The notes under the pieces: generated by a model
What the model saw: the letters and a program-made list of their open reading frames with translations, nothing else
The model's database searches: none
Told to the model about the DNA's origin: nothing
Assembly: GCF_963675165.1 (NCBI RefSeq)
Contig: NC_087383.1
Location: 6,781,139 to 6,845,138 of the forward strand
DNA: 64,000 nt
DNA from: Halichondria panicea
Lineage: Eukaryota; Porifera; Demospongiae; Suberitida; Halichondriidae
Reading direction: 5' to 3'
Made by a program: the position numbers and the translations under genes
Part shown: positions 11,189 through 22,722 of the stretch, piece after piece
Layout of the letters: each line of letters starts with the position of its first letter
Numbering within the stretch: position 1 is the first letter of the stretch

Positions 11189-12980
11189 CCCTTTCCCCGC
11201 TTTAGCCGACTATAGTCGGCATGGCTACTGATAAATTAAAAAAAATCATTGTGCACGCTGTGTTGGAGCTATGCACACACTGCAGATACCAGCACATGTG
11301 CATTGAGCTGCTCTTCCACATGGTATTTTTAATATTTTGCTTTGAGGTACGGTTCGATCAGAATTGTCGAAAGAAAAGTGACCGTTTTATAATTGCTACA
11401 AGATCTTCGTAGTACAACCTCAGGGAGGTTCTAGGGAAGCTAGAGAGTGAGAATATCGATGCCTATGGCCTTGTAGAGTGAGAGAACAGTGACTGGGATC
11501 ATAGCTAGGTAGGAAGCTTCCTTTCAGAGGTCAAGCTAAAAAGAAAGAGCCTGAGAATCCTGAGGAAGACGCACTTGAGGTGGACCATCTTCCTGAACCT
11601 GGTAAGTCACTATAGAGTAGCATTTGTAGTCTTGATAGCTTCACTATAGGTTTATTTAGGCTAGTTAGTACAACAGTGGACATCATGAGACACCATTAAA
11701 TTTGTAAACCTGTGTGTAGGTGAAGAAAATATTTCCCGGGAAAAGGGCATCTGCCGATAGAACCTCAAATACAAGTTTCTGCAGATCATGATTGAGTCCT
11801 GAGTGAGCCATGTCACCGTGAGAACATTCTGAACACTTATATCATGTGTTCAGTCACTTCGTAACATCATACAATATTGTTTGTGTACATAATTGTGAAT
11901 TTTTGTTAACAATTGTTATTTGTGGGGTGGTGGTTGGTTGCTAGGCAACAATGATGATTCCATGAATGCGACAGGTCCGGTTCTACCTGTAGAACTTTGT
12001 TACAAGTGTTTTTAATATACGGTTCATGAGTTATAAATTTTTTAACCCTTTCCCGGCTTTGGACGACATATGTCGTCCAGCGGACCGAGATTTTTCAAAA
12101 ATTTGCTGTGCGGGCTGTGTTGGAGCTATGCACACACTGTAGGTACCAGCACATGCGCATTGAGCTGCTCTTTCACGTGGTATTTTCAACATCTTGCTTC
12201 GAGGTACGCTTTGTGCAGTATACTGTCGAAAGAAAAGTGACCGTTTGATGATGACTTCAAGATCTTCGTAGTACAACCTCAGTGGGGTTCTAGAGCTGCT
12301 AGACAGTGAGAATATCGATGCTTATGGCCTTGTAGAGTGAGAGGACAGTGACTGGGATCATAGCTAGATAGGAAGCTACCTCAAGCTAAAAAATAAAGAG
12401 CCTGAGGAGCCTGAAGGAAGTTTCTGGATCTAGTAAGTCTAGAGTAGCATTTGTACATACTGTATTCTGATAGCTTCAGGATAGCTTCAGTATAGGTTTG
12501 CTTAGGCTAGTTAGTACAGCAGTGGATATCATGAGCCACCATTGAACTTGTAAACGTGTGTGTAGGTGAAGAACGTTTCCCGGGAAAAGGGCGTCTGCTG
12601 ATACGACCTCGCAGAGAAGTTTCAGCAGATCCTGATCGAACTATGTCACCATGAGAACATTGAGAACACTTACTTAGTATCTATAGTCACTTTGTGCCTT
12701 CGTATAATATTGTTTGTGTACATAATTGTGAATGTTTGTAAACAATCGCTAATTAGTTGGGGGTGGTCAGTTGCTAGGTAACGATGATAATGTCATGGTA
12801 CCCCCGGGGTCTGGGCTACCTGTAGGAAATAGTTACGAGTGATTTCAATGTATGGTTCATAAGATATGGATTTTTAAAGAAAAACATGTATTTATTCTGT
12901 ATTATTTTGTTTTAATTAAAGCCGGGAAAGGGTTAAACAAAATATGCGAATATTCACTTTTAATTAAAGCAGGGAAAGCG
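11189..12980. mobile_element. 901-bp piggyBac-like element carrying a nested second one
   Basis: Flanked by TTAA (11185-11188 and 12981-12984). Removing the nested element and its TTAA (12046-12936) leaves exactly 901 bp, the same length as the uninterrupted copy at 54980-55880. The unit A site is empty ('ctgaattaagtagtcactt' near 6048). The GC-rich end holds a small palindrome 'gccgactatagtcggc'. Inner sequence contains an acidic reading around 11590 ahead of a GTAAGT, perhaps a relic of a transposase N-terminus, but no working gene. Confidence 0.85.
12046..12932. mobile_element. Nested piggyBac-like TTAA element
   Basis: 887 bp beginning 'ccctttcccggctttgg' and ending 'aaagccgggaaaggg', with TTAA at 12042-12045 and 12933-12936. 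The intact host copy near 55020 carries the undisturbed target TTAA within 'tttgtttaaaaaatttataa' on the plus strand, so the insertion point is certain. It is a diverged member of the same family as its host, with the palindrome 'ggacgacatatgtcgtcc' near its GC-rich end. Confidence 0.85.
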
Positions 12981-13094
12981 TTAAGTAGTCACTTCAATAT
13001 ACCAGTCGTTATAAATTGCTAGCTTGATCAGACCTGAAGTGCGGCCATGCCTCCGTATATACTGTAGTTCTGGCTGCCCCAAGCTAGGTTTTTA

Positions 13095-13930
13095 ATGTAC
13101 GTTTATTACGGCCGGATATGACGTTTTGGGTGTGATTTGAAGTATGAAAGTTTAAATAGAGAGCAGTGGCGTAGGCAGGGGGTGGCAAACGGGGCAAATG
13201 CCCCCCCTTTTTCTGGATCTCTACTACTCAGCTCAGGGTTAGTGTAGCTGATTATCTTGCTGAGCACTCCCTTTCTTCCCAATCTTGCTGCAGTTAGCTA
13301 GCTAGTAGGCAAGCAAAACGATTTAGTCCCTAAACTGTGAGCTATTCTGGTCTAAATCTATAGACAGTTCTTGTTCTTTGCTAAACTAGCTTTCTAAACA
13401 TCAGGCCACACCCAACTAAATAGAGATCAATTATGACGTCATAATTAAGAGGCGTGGCTTCCGGTCAAAATTCGGCGCTGCGCGGCTGATAGGTTTTGCC
13501 CCCTCTTCCAAAAAATCCTGGCTACGCTCCTGGAGAGCATAACAATTCGAGACAAAGTGGCAAATTAGTCATTAGATTCGAGGTCAACCTGCACAGTCCC
13601 AATTAACCGAATAGCCGCGGTTATGATTTCATACCGCCCACCGCGTAACCAAAATCTAGTCAAATCGCTTGTTACTCGAGACTTTTCTTCTGCTTATAAT
13701 GATATCTAAGAATTGCCGACAAACACTCAATGCCTATAGATGCATGTATATAGACTTTACATGTGTAATAGAATTTTGATCATCAGAACGTCCATCCTCT
13801 CTAACCACCACATGGGTTTCCGTACACTCTTGTTATAATTATTACTACGATAATACACAAATTGAATACGAGGCCTTATCTAGATCTAGCTATAATATTG
13901 TACAAACTCGATTACTAATAGCTCCCAAAC
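13095..13930. repeat. Dispersed repeat of unit B (copy of 6586-7080)
   Basis: Starts 'acgtttattacggccggata' and follows the unit A copy closely, apart from the 369-bp insertion at 13164-13532. No gene. The following stretch to 14538 is AT-rich, mostly shared with 7080-7235 but with extra sequence around 13935-14380. A 66-codon frame there shows no family features. Confidence 0.55.
13164..13532. mobile_element. CAGTGGCGTAGG-ended short element
   Basis: 369 bp with imperfect inverted ends ('cagtggcgtaggcagg' and an inverted 'caggagcgtagccagg'). The flanks share 'gagag' (13159-13163, 13533-13537). The unit A paralogue near 6640 reads 'aatagagagcataacg' without the insert. The end sequence looks like the hAT-like CAGTGGCGTAG elements common in animals, but hAT normally makes 8-bp duplications and here only 5 bp (up to 7 if the ends are shifted) match. 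Confidence 0.7.
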
Positions 13931-14538
13931 TTATAAGGGGGTGTTTCAGCACCCTGAGTCCCTAGCTCGATACGAATGCACATAATATGATAATCAGCTA
14001 ACGTAACCAACAAGTATTGCCTTCTTATAGAACACCTGTTATAGCTTCCTTGGCCAATACAACAACATTGAGGGGAGGGGTAATTTAGCCCATTTTGAAT
14101 GATACTTTTGGAGATTTATTATTAGCAGTTGCTTTTCCGCACATGCATGCTGAGTATATCTACCACGGTATTGTCAAGGAGAATAACTCATCCACCAGGC
14201 CTGTATCAAGTACGTGCATGTGTGTTTGGAAAAGGGGTAGTATAATAAGCACAAGGCTAACTGGGTTGGATGGAACTTTGTCCGATGAAGCATAAAATTG
14301 ACTCAAACGGAACGCACATTATTTTGGTTTTATGATAATACTGTATAGCTACATGCATCTAGTTTAATTTATAATTATAGTTCATCAGAAAAGACGAAAA
14401 TTAAATAAAATTATTATGAGGCTGCTCAGTGGGTAGCTAGCTGAAGATCAGAGTATAATCCTGACTGTATACATGCAACATAACATAATTGCATAATTAT
14501 TGCTAAATCATCAGGCTATCGTTGTATTGAGCCTTTAA

Positions 14539-16668
14539 CCCTTTCCCCGTTTTAATTAAAACAAGAAAATACAAAAACAATTTTCTAATTATCATGAACC
14601 ATACATTGAAATGACTTGTAACAGGTAGCGCAGACCCCAGAGGTATCTTGACACCATCTTCGTTACCTAGCAACTGACCACCCCCACTAATTAGCAATTG
14701 TTTACAAACGTTCACAATTATGTACACAAACAATAATTATTGAATGAAGGCACAGAGTGACTAATAAGTGTTCTCAATGTTCTCACGGTGACACAATCAA
14801 GATCTGCAGAAAGTTATCTGCGAGGTCGTATCAGCAGACGCCCTTTTCCCGGGAAAGGTTTTCTTCACCTACACACAGGTTTACAAGTTCAACGGTGGCT
14901 CATGATGTCCACTGCTGTACTAAATACAGTTATATTGAAGCTATTAAAACTACAGATGCTACTCTAGACTTACCAGATCCAAGAAGTTGTTCCATCGCAA
15001 GAGCTTCTTCCTTCCTCAGGCTCTAGCTTGAGATAGCTCGTTATCTAGCTATGATCCCAGTCACTGTCCTCTCACTCTACAACGCCATAAGCATCGATAT
15101 TGTCACTGTCTATATAGCTTCCCTAGAACCTCACTGAGGTTGTACTACAAGGATCTATCAAATGTGACAGGGCCTAGGAAAACACCCCTTAACGCGGGTG
15201 TACCCAAGTTTATTTTTATTGTTGAATCGGATAAAGCGTTCTCTAAGCTTCAAAATGATACCAAGATCGACCTCCTAGCTATTTTCTATCCGGAGATATG
15301 TTCGAGGGAACGCTACAAAGTATTGCAACGCCCTCTTGAGTAAATGACGCTCAAACGTCATGAATAATTGAAGTTCAATTATTGATTTCCGGGCACTTCC
15401 GTATACTCATAAAGCTTAGTAAAAGATTTTCTGGAGAAGAGGAGTTAGTTAGATGAAGGCTAGGCATTCTAGGACTCTCTAGCTAGCTAGTATAGCTATG
15501 TAGCTGGATTGCTTGGCATCTAGGAAGGATCTTCTGAGAAATAAAAAGACAAAGACTCCCGTCGCTCCAATGGTAAGCTTTCATGTCTTGTTATCAGCTT
15601 GTACTTACTTTCTGTGTCACGTATCAGTCTTATAATAGATCGCTCACTTGTATGGAGCCTACAAAAAGTGTCTCTGTTCTTCATAAAGCTTAAAGGAAGC
15701 CTGTCTGATCTATTATAGGTGGCCTTTCACTTAGTATTCGTCTATATGCTAGATCCAACTTATTATTAGCCTTACAATAAGCTTTCCTCCTTTAATTTAG
15801 TATTGGTATCACTGCCATTGTGCTTAGTATTAGCAGGCCTGATGGGATGAGTGATCACATCTTGGAGAGCCCAGGAAACCCTGTGAAATTGTCCTATAAC
15901 ATTTATATGGATGGTTCCCCCAGGTCCGCGTTGCGAGTGTCGGAGGCCTGAGAAACAATAGTCTATTGGCTAGAATGTAAGTGACATTGATATTGTGTCT
16001 ATCTTAACTTACTACTTATCTGTAGGTAGTTATGGAGGGTTTATGAAGACAAGTGGCACGGGATACATACATCCAAAGAAACAAGAGTGGATCTACGCCA
16101 AGCTAGCTAGCTAGATAACTGCTCTTTCTAATGAATTTCTGTTGCTAAATTATGTTTGTTAAGAAGTGGAGCTATAATTATACCTGGCTCCTCTTGATGA
16201 TTGTAAGTACTGGGCTGATGAAATAGTCCTGTACAAGTTGTAATCTTTTTTTGTTAAAAATAATTAATAATAATAGGGAAATTCCCAGGGAATTTCCCCT
16301 CACGTAGACAGTAAATTTCATTGTAAAAAATGAACGTTCGGTGAGTTTCTTCAACGTCCGCGCTTGACCTGTTTAAAGCTTCGTAGAGAGCCAAATTTTT
16401 ACAGGTAGGTAGAAGAAGGGCTGAAGTTAGCACCTGTGAAAAAAAAATTTTTTGCCCATGTTTTTCATTTCTACTAAATTGACCTATAGCCTAATTTAAT
16501 TAGTGCCGCGTTAAGGGGGGTTTTCCTAGGCCCTGTCACAAATGGTCACTTTTCTTTTCACATTACTGTACGAAGCGTACCTCGAGGCGGCTTATTAAAG
16601 ATACCACGTGAACTTTTGAAAATGACCACTAGAGTGGCCGTCATATGACGGCTTCAATGGGGAAAGGG
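14539..16668. mobile_element. piggyBac-like TTAA element of unit B, interrupted
   Basis: TTAA at 14535-14538 and 16669-16672 with CCC/GGG inner ends. It is the counterpart of 7236-9279 at the end of unit A. Its right third is interrupted by the TGTGACAGG element at 15163-16540. Removing that leaves about 750 bp that match the family, so it is an internally shortened copy. No transposase gene. Confidence 0.7.
15163..16540. mobile_element. TGTGACAGGGCC inverted-repeat element
   Basis: The ends are inverted: 'tgtgacagggcctaggaaaa' on the left, its reverse complement on the right, with the identity running about 35 bp into 'ccttaacgcgg'. It lies inside the piggyBac-like element. Flanking bases are A-rich (caaa/aatgg), so the target duplication is 2-3 bp at most and unclear. 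An open frame begins inside the left end (about 15200-15343), with readable motif PKFIFIVESDKAFSKLQNDT. It is shared with 22725-22922, but I do not recognise it. A shorter relative is at 17776-18195. Confidence 0.75.
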
Positions 16669-16679
16669 TTAATATACTT

Positions 16680-17107
16680 TGGTTACAGGCCATTTAAGAC
16701 GATCAGTATGCACCATTAACTGTGCTGGACACCCCTTTCTTGTGAAACAATCTGCAATTTATTTACCTCTTCTATAACACTCTACTACTTTTGAGCGAAA
16801 GCAAAAACATGGCGAGAGGCATTAGCAAGCGCACGCTTGCAACACTCGTTGTAACTGTATACATGCATGTGTGTAATAGTCTGCTATAGTACTGCCTCAA
16901 GACCAATAATTACTACGTAGCCACCAGCGAACAAAAATTTATCCAATGTGGGACTCAAACCCATGATCCTCAGATTAAGAGTCTGATGCTCTACCGACTG
17001 AACTTGTCTTAGTAGCAGATCCAAGAAAAAGAAAAGGGGGATTTCAAATTAACGAGCGCGCAGTACGAACATTTTTGGGAGTTACGCCCACTTCCGGTCA
17101 CACGTTG
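16680..17107 (-). repeat. tRNA-Lys-derived repeat, copy 1
   Basis: The minus strand at about 16941-17011 is a tRNA-like head. It has an A-box-like 'agttcagtcggtagagca', an anticodon arm with loop 'tcttaat' (anticodon CTT, Lys) and a B-box 'gggtttgagtccc'. The acceptor stem does not pair, so it is not a functional tRNA. Downstream body sequence of about 250 bp is shared with copies at 21312-21700 and 28520-28958. The structure fits a SINE transcribed by RNA polymerase III. Confidence 0.7.
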
Positions 17108-17775
17108 AGTAGTATATAAGACTATAGGGAAATCCCATGCATTCTCAGCCAGGGTATAAGTCCGACCTGTGTAGAGCTAGGTATGAACAGTCAACTAACA
17201 AACTTATGGGCGAACCCATTGAAATTGATACATCAAAACAACTGATACAAAAAGCTAGGTGGTAGTTGCACTAAATTAAAGCTAGCTAGCATTGTACAGA
17301 GCTGTATCTACTACTAAGTAGAGTAGCAACACTCCATGGACGAGTTTTGCTACGCACTCTTCTGAAAATAATATTAGGCTGCAATGGCATTCCAAGTAAA
17401 TAAACCTAGCTATAACTGCATATCCGAAAATGCAACCCAAGAAAACGTTACTAGAAGCCTATAGAAACTCTTGTTTGCACTTCATTGATCCTTGAGCAGC
17501 TGTAGCAGTCTACACACACACACACACACTCACACTATATACCATACAATTATCTCTCTGAGCACAGTGGTGTTTCTAGGAAATGCAGCTAGTGCTAGAT
17601 ACACTTGAATAACTCTTCGATCATCAGAACGTCCTTTTATTATAGCTAACCACCACATCGGTTTCTACACTCATGCATGTTTTAATTGTAACAAGTCACT
17701 ATTATTATATTGTGTTCAAGCACCTCCCTTGCCTACGCCCCTGCTAACTGGATCTATAATAATATTATCATAGTA
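17108..17775. other. Non-coding, with reversed R1 fragment and CA run
   Basis: No gene. About 17330-17530 is a reversed and diverged piece of the R1 family, followed by a short (CA)n run near 17514-17530. Confidence 0.45.
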
Positions 17776-18195
17776 TGTGACAGGCTCTGGGAAAAAGGCC
17801 ATATTGGAGCAGACTACAATTGTTGAGATTTAAATACCAGATGATAGAGCAAAGAATTGCCTATGCATTGATATGCTTAGTTTGCACATACCTCTTTTCA
17901 TGCCTGAGTTATGCACGTTAGAAACTCAAAGTTCTGAAATAGCGGTATTGAGAAACGCCCACTTAAAGATTGCTAAATTGGGAAAAGTAAGGTAATGGTG
18001 GCTGCTTAGACAAAGCGCTTCGGTGGAACGCGTTGGATTCAGAGCATCAGATTTTACAGAGAGGTAGTAGAAAGACTGTAGATAACTATAAGCCAAGAAA
18101 AATTATTATGAGATTATACACTGTAGTCTATAAATCTGGCTATTGCTCAATACCAATATCTGCTCCAATATGGCCTTTTTCCCAGAGCCTGTCAC
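17776..18195. mobile_element. Short inverted-repeat element (GTGACAGGCTCTGGG ends)
   Basis: The left end 'gtgacaggctctgggaaaaa' is repeated inverted at 18160-18195, with identity over about 40 bp through 'ggccatattggagcaga'. Flanks are 'tagta'/'tacta'. The terminus resembles that of 15163-16540, so the two may share a transposase. The open frame overlapping its right end is not considered a gene. Confidence 0.65.
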
Positions 18196-18424
18196 GTACT
18201 ATGTTACAGTTCAGTTTTACAAATCATTTACACCATTTAAATTCGTATTACAAAAACATTCATATTGACCAGGAACTTGGAATAAAAGGACCTCATTCAT
18301 GTCTCACATTCTCTCAGCATGATCAGACAAGGTATAACAGCATGCACACTCTGTGCAGTTAAGGCCTGGGTCACAGGCACTGATAAGATTAATTTTATTC
18401 ATTGCCTACATTAATTTTTATGTA

Positions 18425-19671
18425 CAGTGCAACAACCAAAGAGAGTAGATTTTTTTTATTTTTATTTTTTTTCACATTTTGTGGCATATCTTCTGAAGTA
18501 AAAGTGATATGATCTATTTGAGTGTAGGTACTGAAAGTTCAACTATTGGCGCTTCCATTGGACCACCACCTGTTACATCATATGACATCATCACTATGAA
18601 ATGGCTGTCTGAAGATGTGTACCTCCAAAAATATGTTAGAAATAGAAGTAGCTTATTAATTTTGTTTGATTGAGTTAAGATCTGAAATTTGTTGTGTATG
18701 TACCTGAGTATATTGCTCATCTTTTGAGCTTCAACGGAAGTCTGGGCTACTAGTAAGTTCTGAGAAATACTGCATTTTGTTGGTTTTTCGTGGCAAATAT
18801 GTTAGGAATACAACTTTCAATTTTATGCTAGTTAAGGTCTGATTTTTGAGAAGGATGTACTACAATAGTGTAAAATTCATTTGCACTAACTTACAGGAGC
18901 TAAACAAGTCTCTTCTTTGCTAGAGCGGCCCTTCTTGTCAAAAATGGTGATTTTGCTCCGTTTTGCTACTTTTGCTGACGTATACAATGATATTCATTGA
19001 TTTGTGACGTCACAAATCATCTTGTTGTTATTTGCTACATCCAAAGGTCATGCGATGTCTACCTGCAAATACACAGTTGGTGTTGGTCATTCTATGTCAC
19101 AGGGGCGTGTCAATTTAGCCTTATACGTAGCCAAATCGCCCCAAAAGTCATAAAAAGCACTGTTTTTGACAATAATTATGGGCCGCTCTAGCAAAGAAGA
19201 GGCTAGCCTAACTCCTGTAAGTTAGTACAGATGAAAAGTACACTATTGTAGTACATGCTGCTCAAAAATCAGACCTAAACTAATATAAAATCGAAAGTTG
19301 TATTCCTAACATATTTGCCACCAAAAAACAACAAAATGCAGTATTTCTCAGAACTTACTAGTAGCCCAGACTTCCGTTGAAGCTCAAAAGATGAGCAATA
19401 TACTCAGGTACATGCACAGCAAATTTCAAATCTTAACTCAAACAAATAACTATTCCTAACATATTTTCGGAAGTACACATCTTCAGACAGCCATTTTATA
19501 CTGATGATGTCATGTGATGTAACAGGTGGTGGTCCAATGGAAGCGCCAATAGTTGAACTTTAAGTACCTGCACTTAAATAGATCATATCACTTTTACTTT
19601 AGAAGATATACCACAAAATGTAAAAAATGTGTACCCAAAAAAAAAATCTACTCTCTTTGGTTGTTGCACTG
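18425..19671. mobile_element. 1.25-kb TA-flanked hairpin element
   Basis: Two arms of nearly 500 bp (18425 to about 18925, and about 19185 to 19671) are inverted copies, and the spacer continues the inversion in part ('gctagagcggccc' against 'gggccgctctagc'). The ends are 'cagtgcaacaaccaaagaga' and its reverse complement, flanked by TA (18423-18424, 19672-19673). This is the arrangement of Tc1/mariner-type foldback MITEs. Open frames within the arms are mirror products and are not genes. Confidence 0.85.
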
Positions 19672-19770
19672 TAGATGATGTAGATGATGTAGTGTTAATG
19701 AGATTCATAATATTTATTAATGTTATTCATTGCACATGACGTCATAAGGTCAATGCATTTGCTTAGCTAG

Positions 19771-20568
19771 TAGCCTCGATCCCAGGCTGATCCGTCTCCA
19801 ATTGAACGCTAGGTCGCCTACTAGGCCTGGTATTGATTGTATTTGGGCGTGATCTGGGCGTGGTTTTTTAATACGTAAAACAAATTGACTCTGTGTTACA
19901 ACAAAAAATGAATCCTCCAACAGTGGTCTTCAACAACAGCCTCTGGGGCAGTATACAGCAGGAAATATTTCCCAGAAGACACTTCTTTGGCAGTGGCAAC
20001 CAAATCTTTGTCGATTCCTTTATTGCTACTGAGGATGGCAGCAGAAACACCTCTATTGTTTAGACTCCTGACCTGATCAATCATGAGTCTCATGATGAGA
20101 GATACAAGGGGAGACAAGAACAACACTTTTGTCAACAGGAGGAGCCTTGGTCCTACCTAGCTTGTAGTCCATTAAAAAGGGTAGCAACTGATATAGCAGA
20201 GAGACTTGCCATACCCCGTTGGGAACCAGATAAACACGTCCCTTCCCTCAAACAGTAGCTTGAGAGCCTGGGCCTGTTCTGCCATGAGAGTGAGGCCATC
20301 TTGCTTCAAACAAGACAATGCAACGCGTTGTATGCCATAGCTAGCTAGCTGTAAATTGAGAACATGACACGGAGCTACATTACTGTAACTTTTAAGGGAG
20401 TAAAATGCCTCTACGTACACCTTTAGTATTACAGAAAAAAAGCAGGAAACAAAATGTGAAGAATCTCTGCTTTAGTTTCCGGTTCCTGCCAAGCCCAGAT
20501 ACAATCAATATCAGGTCGTATTTTTCAACTTCGTTCTATTAAAAAAAATCGGCCTGGGACCGAGGCTA
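19771..20568. mobile_element. TAGCCTCG-ended element carrying a RecQ fragment
   Basis: The left end 'tagcctcgatcccaggctga' and the inverted right end 'tagcctcggtcccaggccga' bound about 800 bp. Inside both ends lies a second shared inverted block ('ggtattgattgtatttgggc' on the left). Between them sits the helicase fragment on the minus strand. Other members of this end family are at 29794 and, with a different interior, at 59422-60672 and 60749-60807. Confidence 0.65.
19893..20420 (-). pseudogene. RecQ-family DNA helicase fragment, frameshifted
   Basis: The minus strand encodes the N-terminal half of a superfamily 2 RecQ-type ATPase domain. A Q-motif-like start (LMAEQAQALKLLFEGRDVF) is followed by Walker A (WFPTGYGKSLCY), then motif Ia-like SPLVSLI with LMIDQVRSLNNRGVSAA and LLYTAPEAVVEDHCW. 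RecQ helicases unwind DNA 3' to 5' in the nucleus. The copy is dead: an extra AT after the Walker A region (near 20196-20203) shifts frame, a further shift follows near 20080-20110, and the frame stops before the DExH box, so motifs II-VI are missing. It sits inside an inverted-repeat element, so it may be cargo of that element. Assignment to RecQ is firm; the exact subfamily is not. Confidence 0.75.
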
Positions 20569-21311
20569 CTTCGCTAGCTGCTAGAACTATTATAGATTAT
20601 CTTTGGCAACAAATTAATACGGCGGACTTAGAGTAGCTGTTTAGGCCCTCAAAAGATAGAGTATGTTGTTATGATTATGTTTCATTGATGGGAAGTAAAA
20701 ATGTCTAAAACTTTCTTAGCTATGCTAGCTTCTTTAGCTCTGACAACCACCCTAGAGGTAGGCTATTTTGTGTATCTCAAGAATACAATAACTCCTACTC
20801 TTCCCATGCATCAAGGATACCAGTACCTAGCTATATGAGATGTTCATCTAGCCTTGTTTTTGAAGCTTGATCTTGGCATCTTCAACGCCGTATTTGCAGT
20901 TCTCTTTCTGAAAGTGGCATGACGTCATCACCATTTATGGGACTAATTAGCATAATTGAATTAAGCTAATTAGTTTTTTGGAAAAAGAAAACATTGAGCT
21001 TCATTTTGGATCATCATCCACTGTATATTGCAAATAATACAGCAGTATGAACATAGTGTAAATTTTGGTGTTGAAATCTGGACCCGGGCCTTAAGTGCGC
21101 AGAGCAGAGAGTCCTTCCATATGGATATCACCAGCTATATAGCTATCATGCACTGTACAAGCTAACTAGCTCATAGATAAACGAAATTAGCTAAATCAAT
21201 TAACTAATAACCTTCGGAAAAGCACTTCAATTAAAGCCTGCAGTTGAGCATGCGCTTAAAATAAATATACGCTTATAGTCGAGTAAGCGCTAATAATCCA
21301 GTTTCTACGGT
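20569..21311. other. Non-coding, nothing recognised
   Basis: AT-rich single-copy-looking sequence. No splice-bounded coding run, tRNA or repeat matching elsewhere in the window was seen. Confidence 0.4.
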
Positions 21312-21700
21312 ATTATGTGGACACCCCTTTCTTGTGAAACAATCAAAGCGCATTGCAAATTATTTACCTCTTCTATAATTATTATAACACTCTAATACTT
21401 TTAAGCGAAAGCAAAAACATGGTGAGAGGCTTGCAACACTTGTTGTAACTGCATGTATACATGACTGAGATTGTTTGTAATAGTCTGCTAGTATATACAG
21501 TATAGCTTCATTGGCATTGGTACGGCATTATCACCTGCGGTGTTTCATGAGCACATGCACGAGCACATGCACATAGAAGGGGCAACACCAGCGAAAAAAA
21601 TTCATCCAATGTGGGGCTCAAACCCATGATCCTCAGTCTGATGCTCTACTGACTGAACTTGACTTAGTTGCATATCTTCAAATTAACGAGCGCACACTAT
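21312..21700 (-). repeat. tRNA-Lys-derived repeat, copy 2
   Basis: Same family as 16680-17107. Its tRNA-like head (about 21604-21667) has lost the anticodon loop ('cctcagtctgatgc' joins the two arms), but the B-box remains. Shares the body ('tcttgtgaaacaatc', 'cgaaagcaaaaacatgg'). Confidence 0.65.
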
Positions 21701-21714
21701 AATTATAGTCTGAA

Positions 21715-22720
21715 ACCAGGAGAGGCTAGCTCTCATCTACCTCTATAATGGTCGTATGGTCGGAATGTTTGAACTTATTTTCTGTACAGACCATGGAAAA
21801 TCTGTAAATTTGTGCTTCCAAATTAACTACGACCATACGACCATTGTAGAGGTAGCCTCTTCTGGCTTCAGAATGGTGTGCAAGCCTCCTCAACAACGGA
21901 ATAGAGGGCATAAGCCACGGAGACAAAGTATTTGAACTTATAGTAAACAAACTATTATTATACTTATAATAAATTTTACAAAAGTTTCCTAATGTAGAAC
22001 AAATCCTCAGATTCTGGGGAACTTAGTTTGTGCATGTGCACTATCATCACCCATGCAATAGATACCAGGCCGTATTTTAATCGGCCTGATCTCGAGACTA
22101 GTCAGGAATGTACAGCACATTGTCTTAGAAACCATAACCAATGAAAACACTGCGGGTGCTGATGCCTCGTGGAGGACAGTAGTAGATCTAAATGTAAAAG
22201 CGGAAAATGATCGACCATGATCAGTGCTATAATTATAGTATGCCAGGGACTTCTATACATGGAAATACGAACAGTCAACTAGCTAACCTAGGCTAACCTG
22301 AACACTCCTTTGGCAGTTGGTGCATCAGAACAACATGCAGGTACAATCATTGAATCACAATTTATTACAATAGCTACAAAACTGATAAATAGCTAGCTGG
22401 TAGCTATAGTAAGCCACAATAGCTATACTGAAAGGGGGGATCCGTGGCACCCTGGGATCTCCCCCTGGATCCGCCACTGCTATGGTGTTGTCGAGAAGGC
22501 TTGCACACTAGTCTGAAACTACTTGTATGATTGTTGGATGGTCGTGATTTGGTTTTTACAAATGAAAGCTTCTTCTGGCTTCAAACTAGTGTGTCGACAA
22601 CACCAGAGGGCCACAGCTAGCCAGCAAGTCTTCTCGACAACGCAATAGAGAGCATAAGCCACAGTTTCACAGGAGACAAGAATTAATACGGAAAGAAACT
22701 ATATATAATAATTATTATAA
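21715..22720. other. Non-coding with two short inverted repeats
   Basis: 'tacctctataatggtcgtat' near 21740 is mirrored near 21829-21852, and 'gtgttgtcgagaaggcttg' near 22483 is mirrored by 'gtcgacaacacc' near 22592. These look like small palindromic MITE remnants. No gene. Confidence 0.45.
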
Positions 22721-22722
22721 TT

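Noticed and set aside
11221-11412. 63-codon frame repeated in opposite orientation at 55657-55848
   Set aside because: Conserved because both lie in the same piggyBac-like end; it is broken in other copies and shows no protein family.
16941-17011. Functional tRNA-Lys gene
   Set aside because: Anticodon arm and B-box are present, but the acceptor stem does not pair and the sequence sits in a dispersed repeat.
18514-18720. Open frame in the hairpin element arm
   Set aside because: It lies in the inverted arm and has a diverged mirror in the other arm; no domain.
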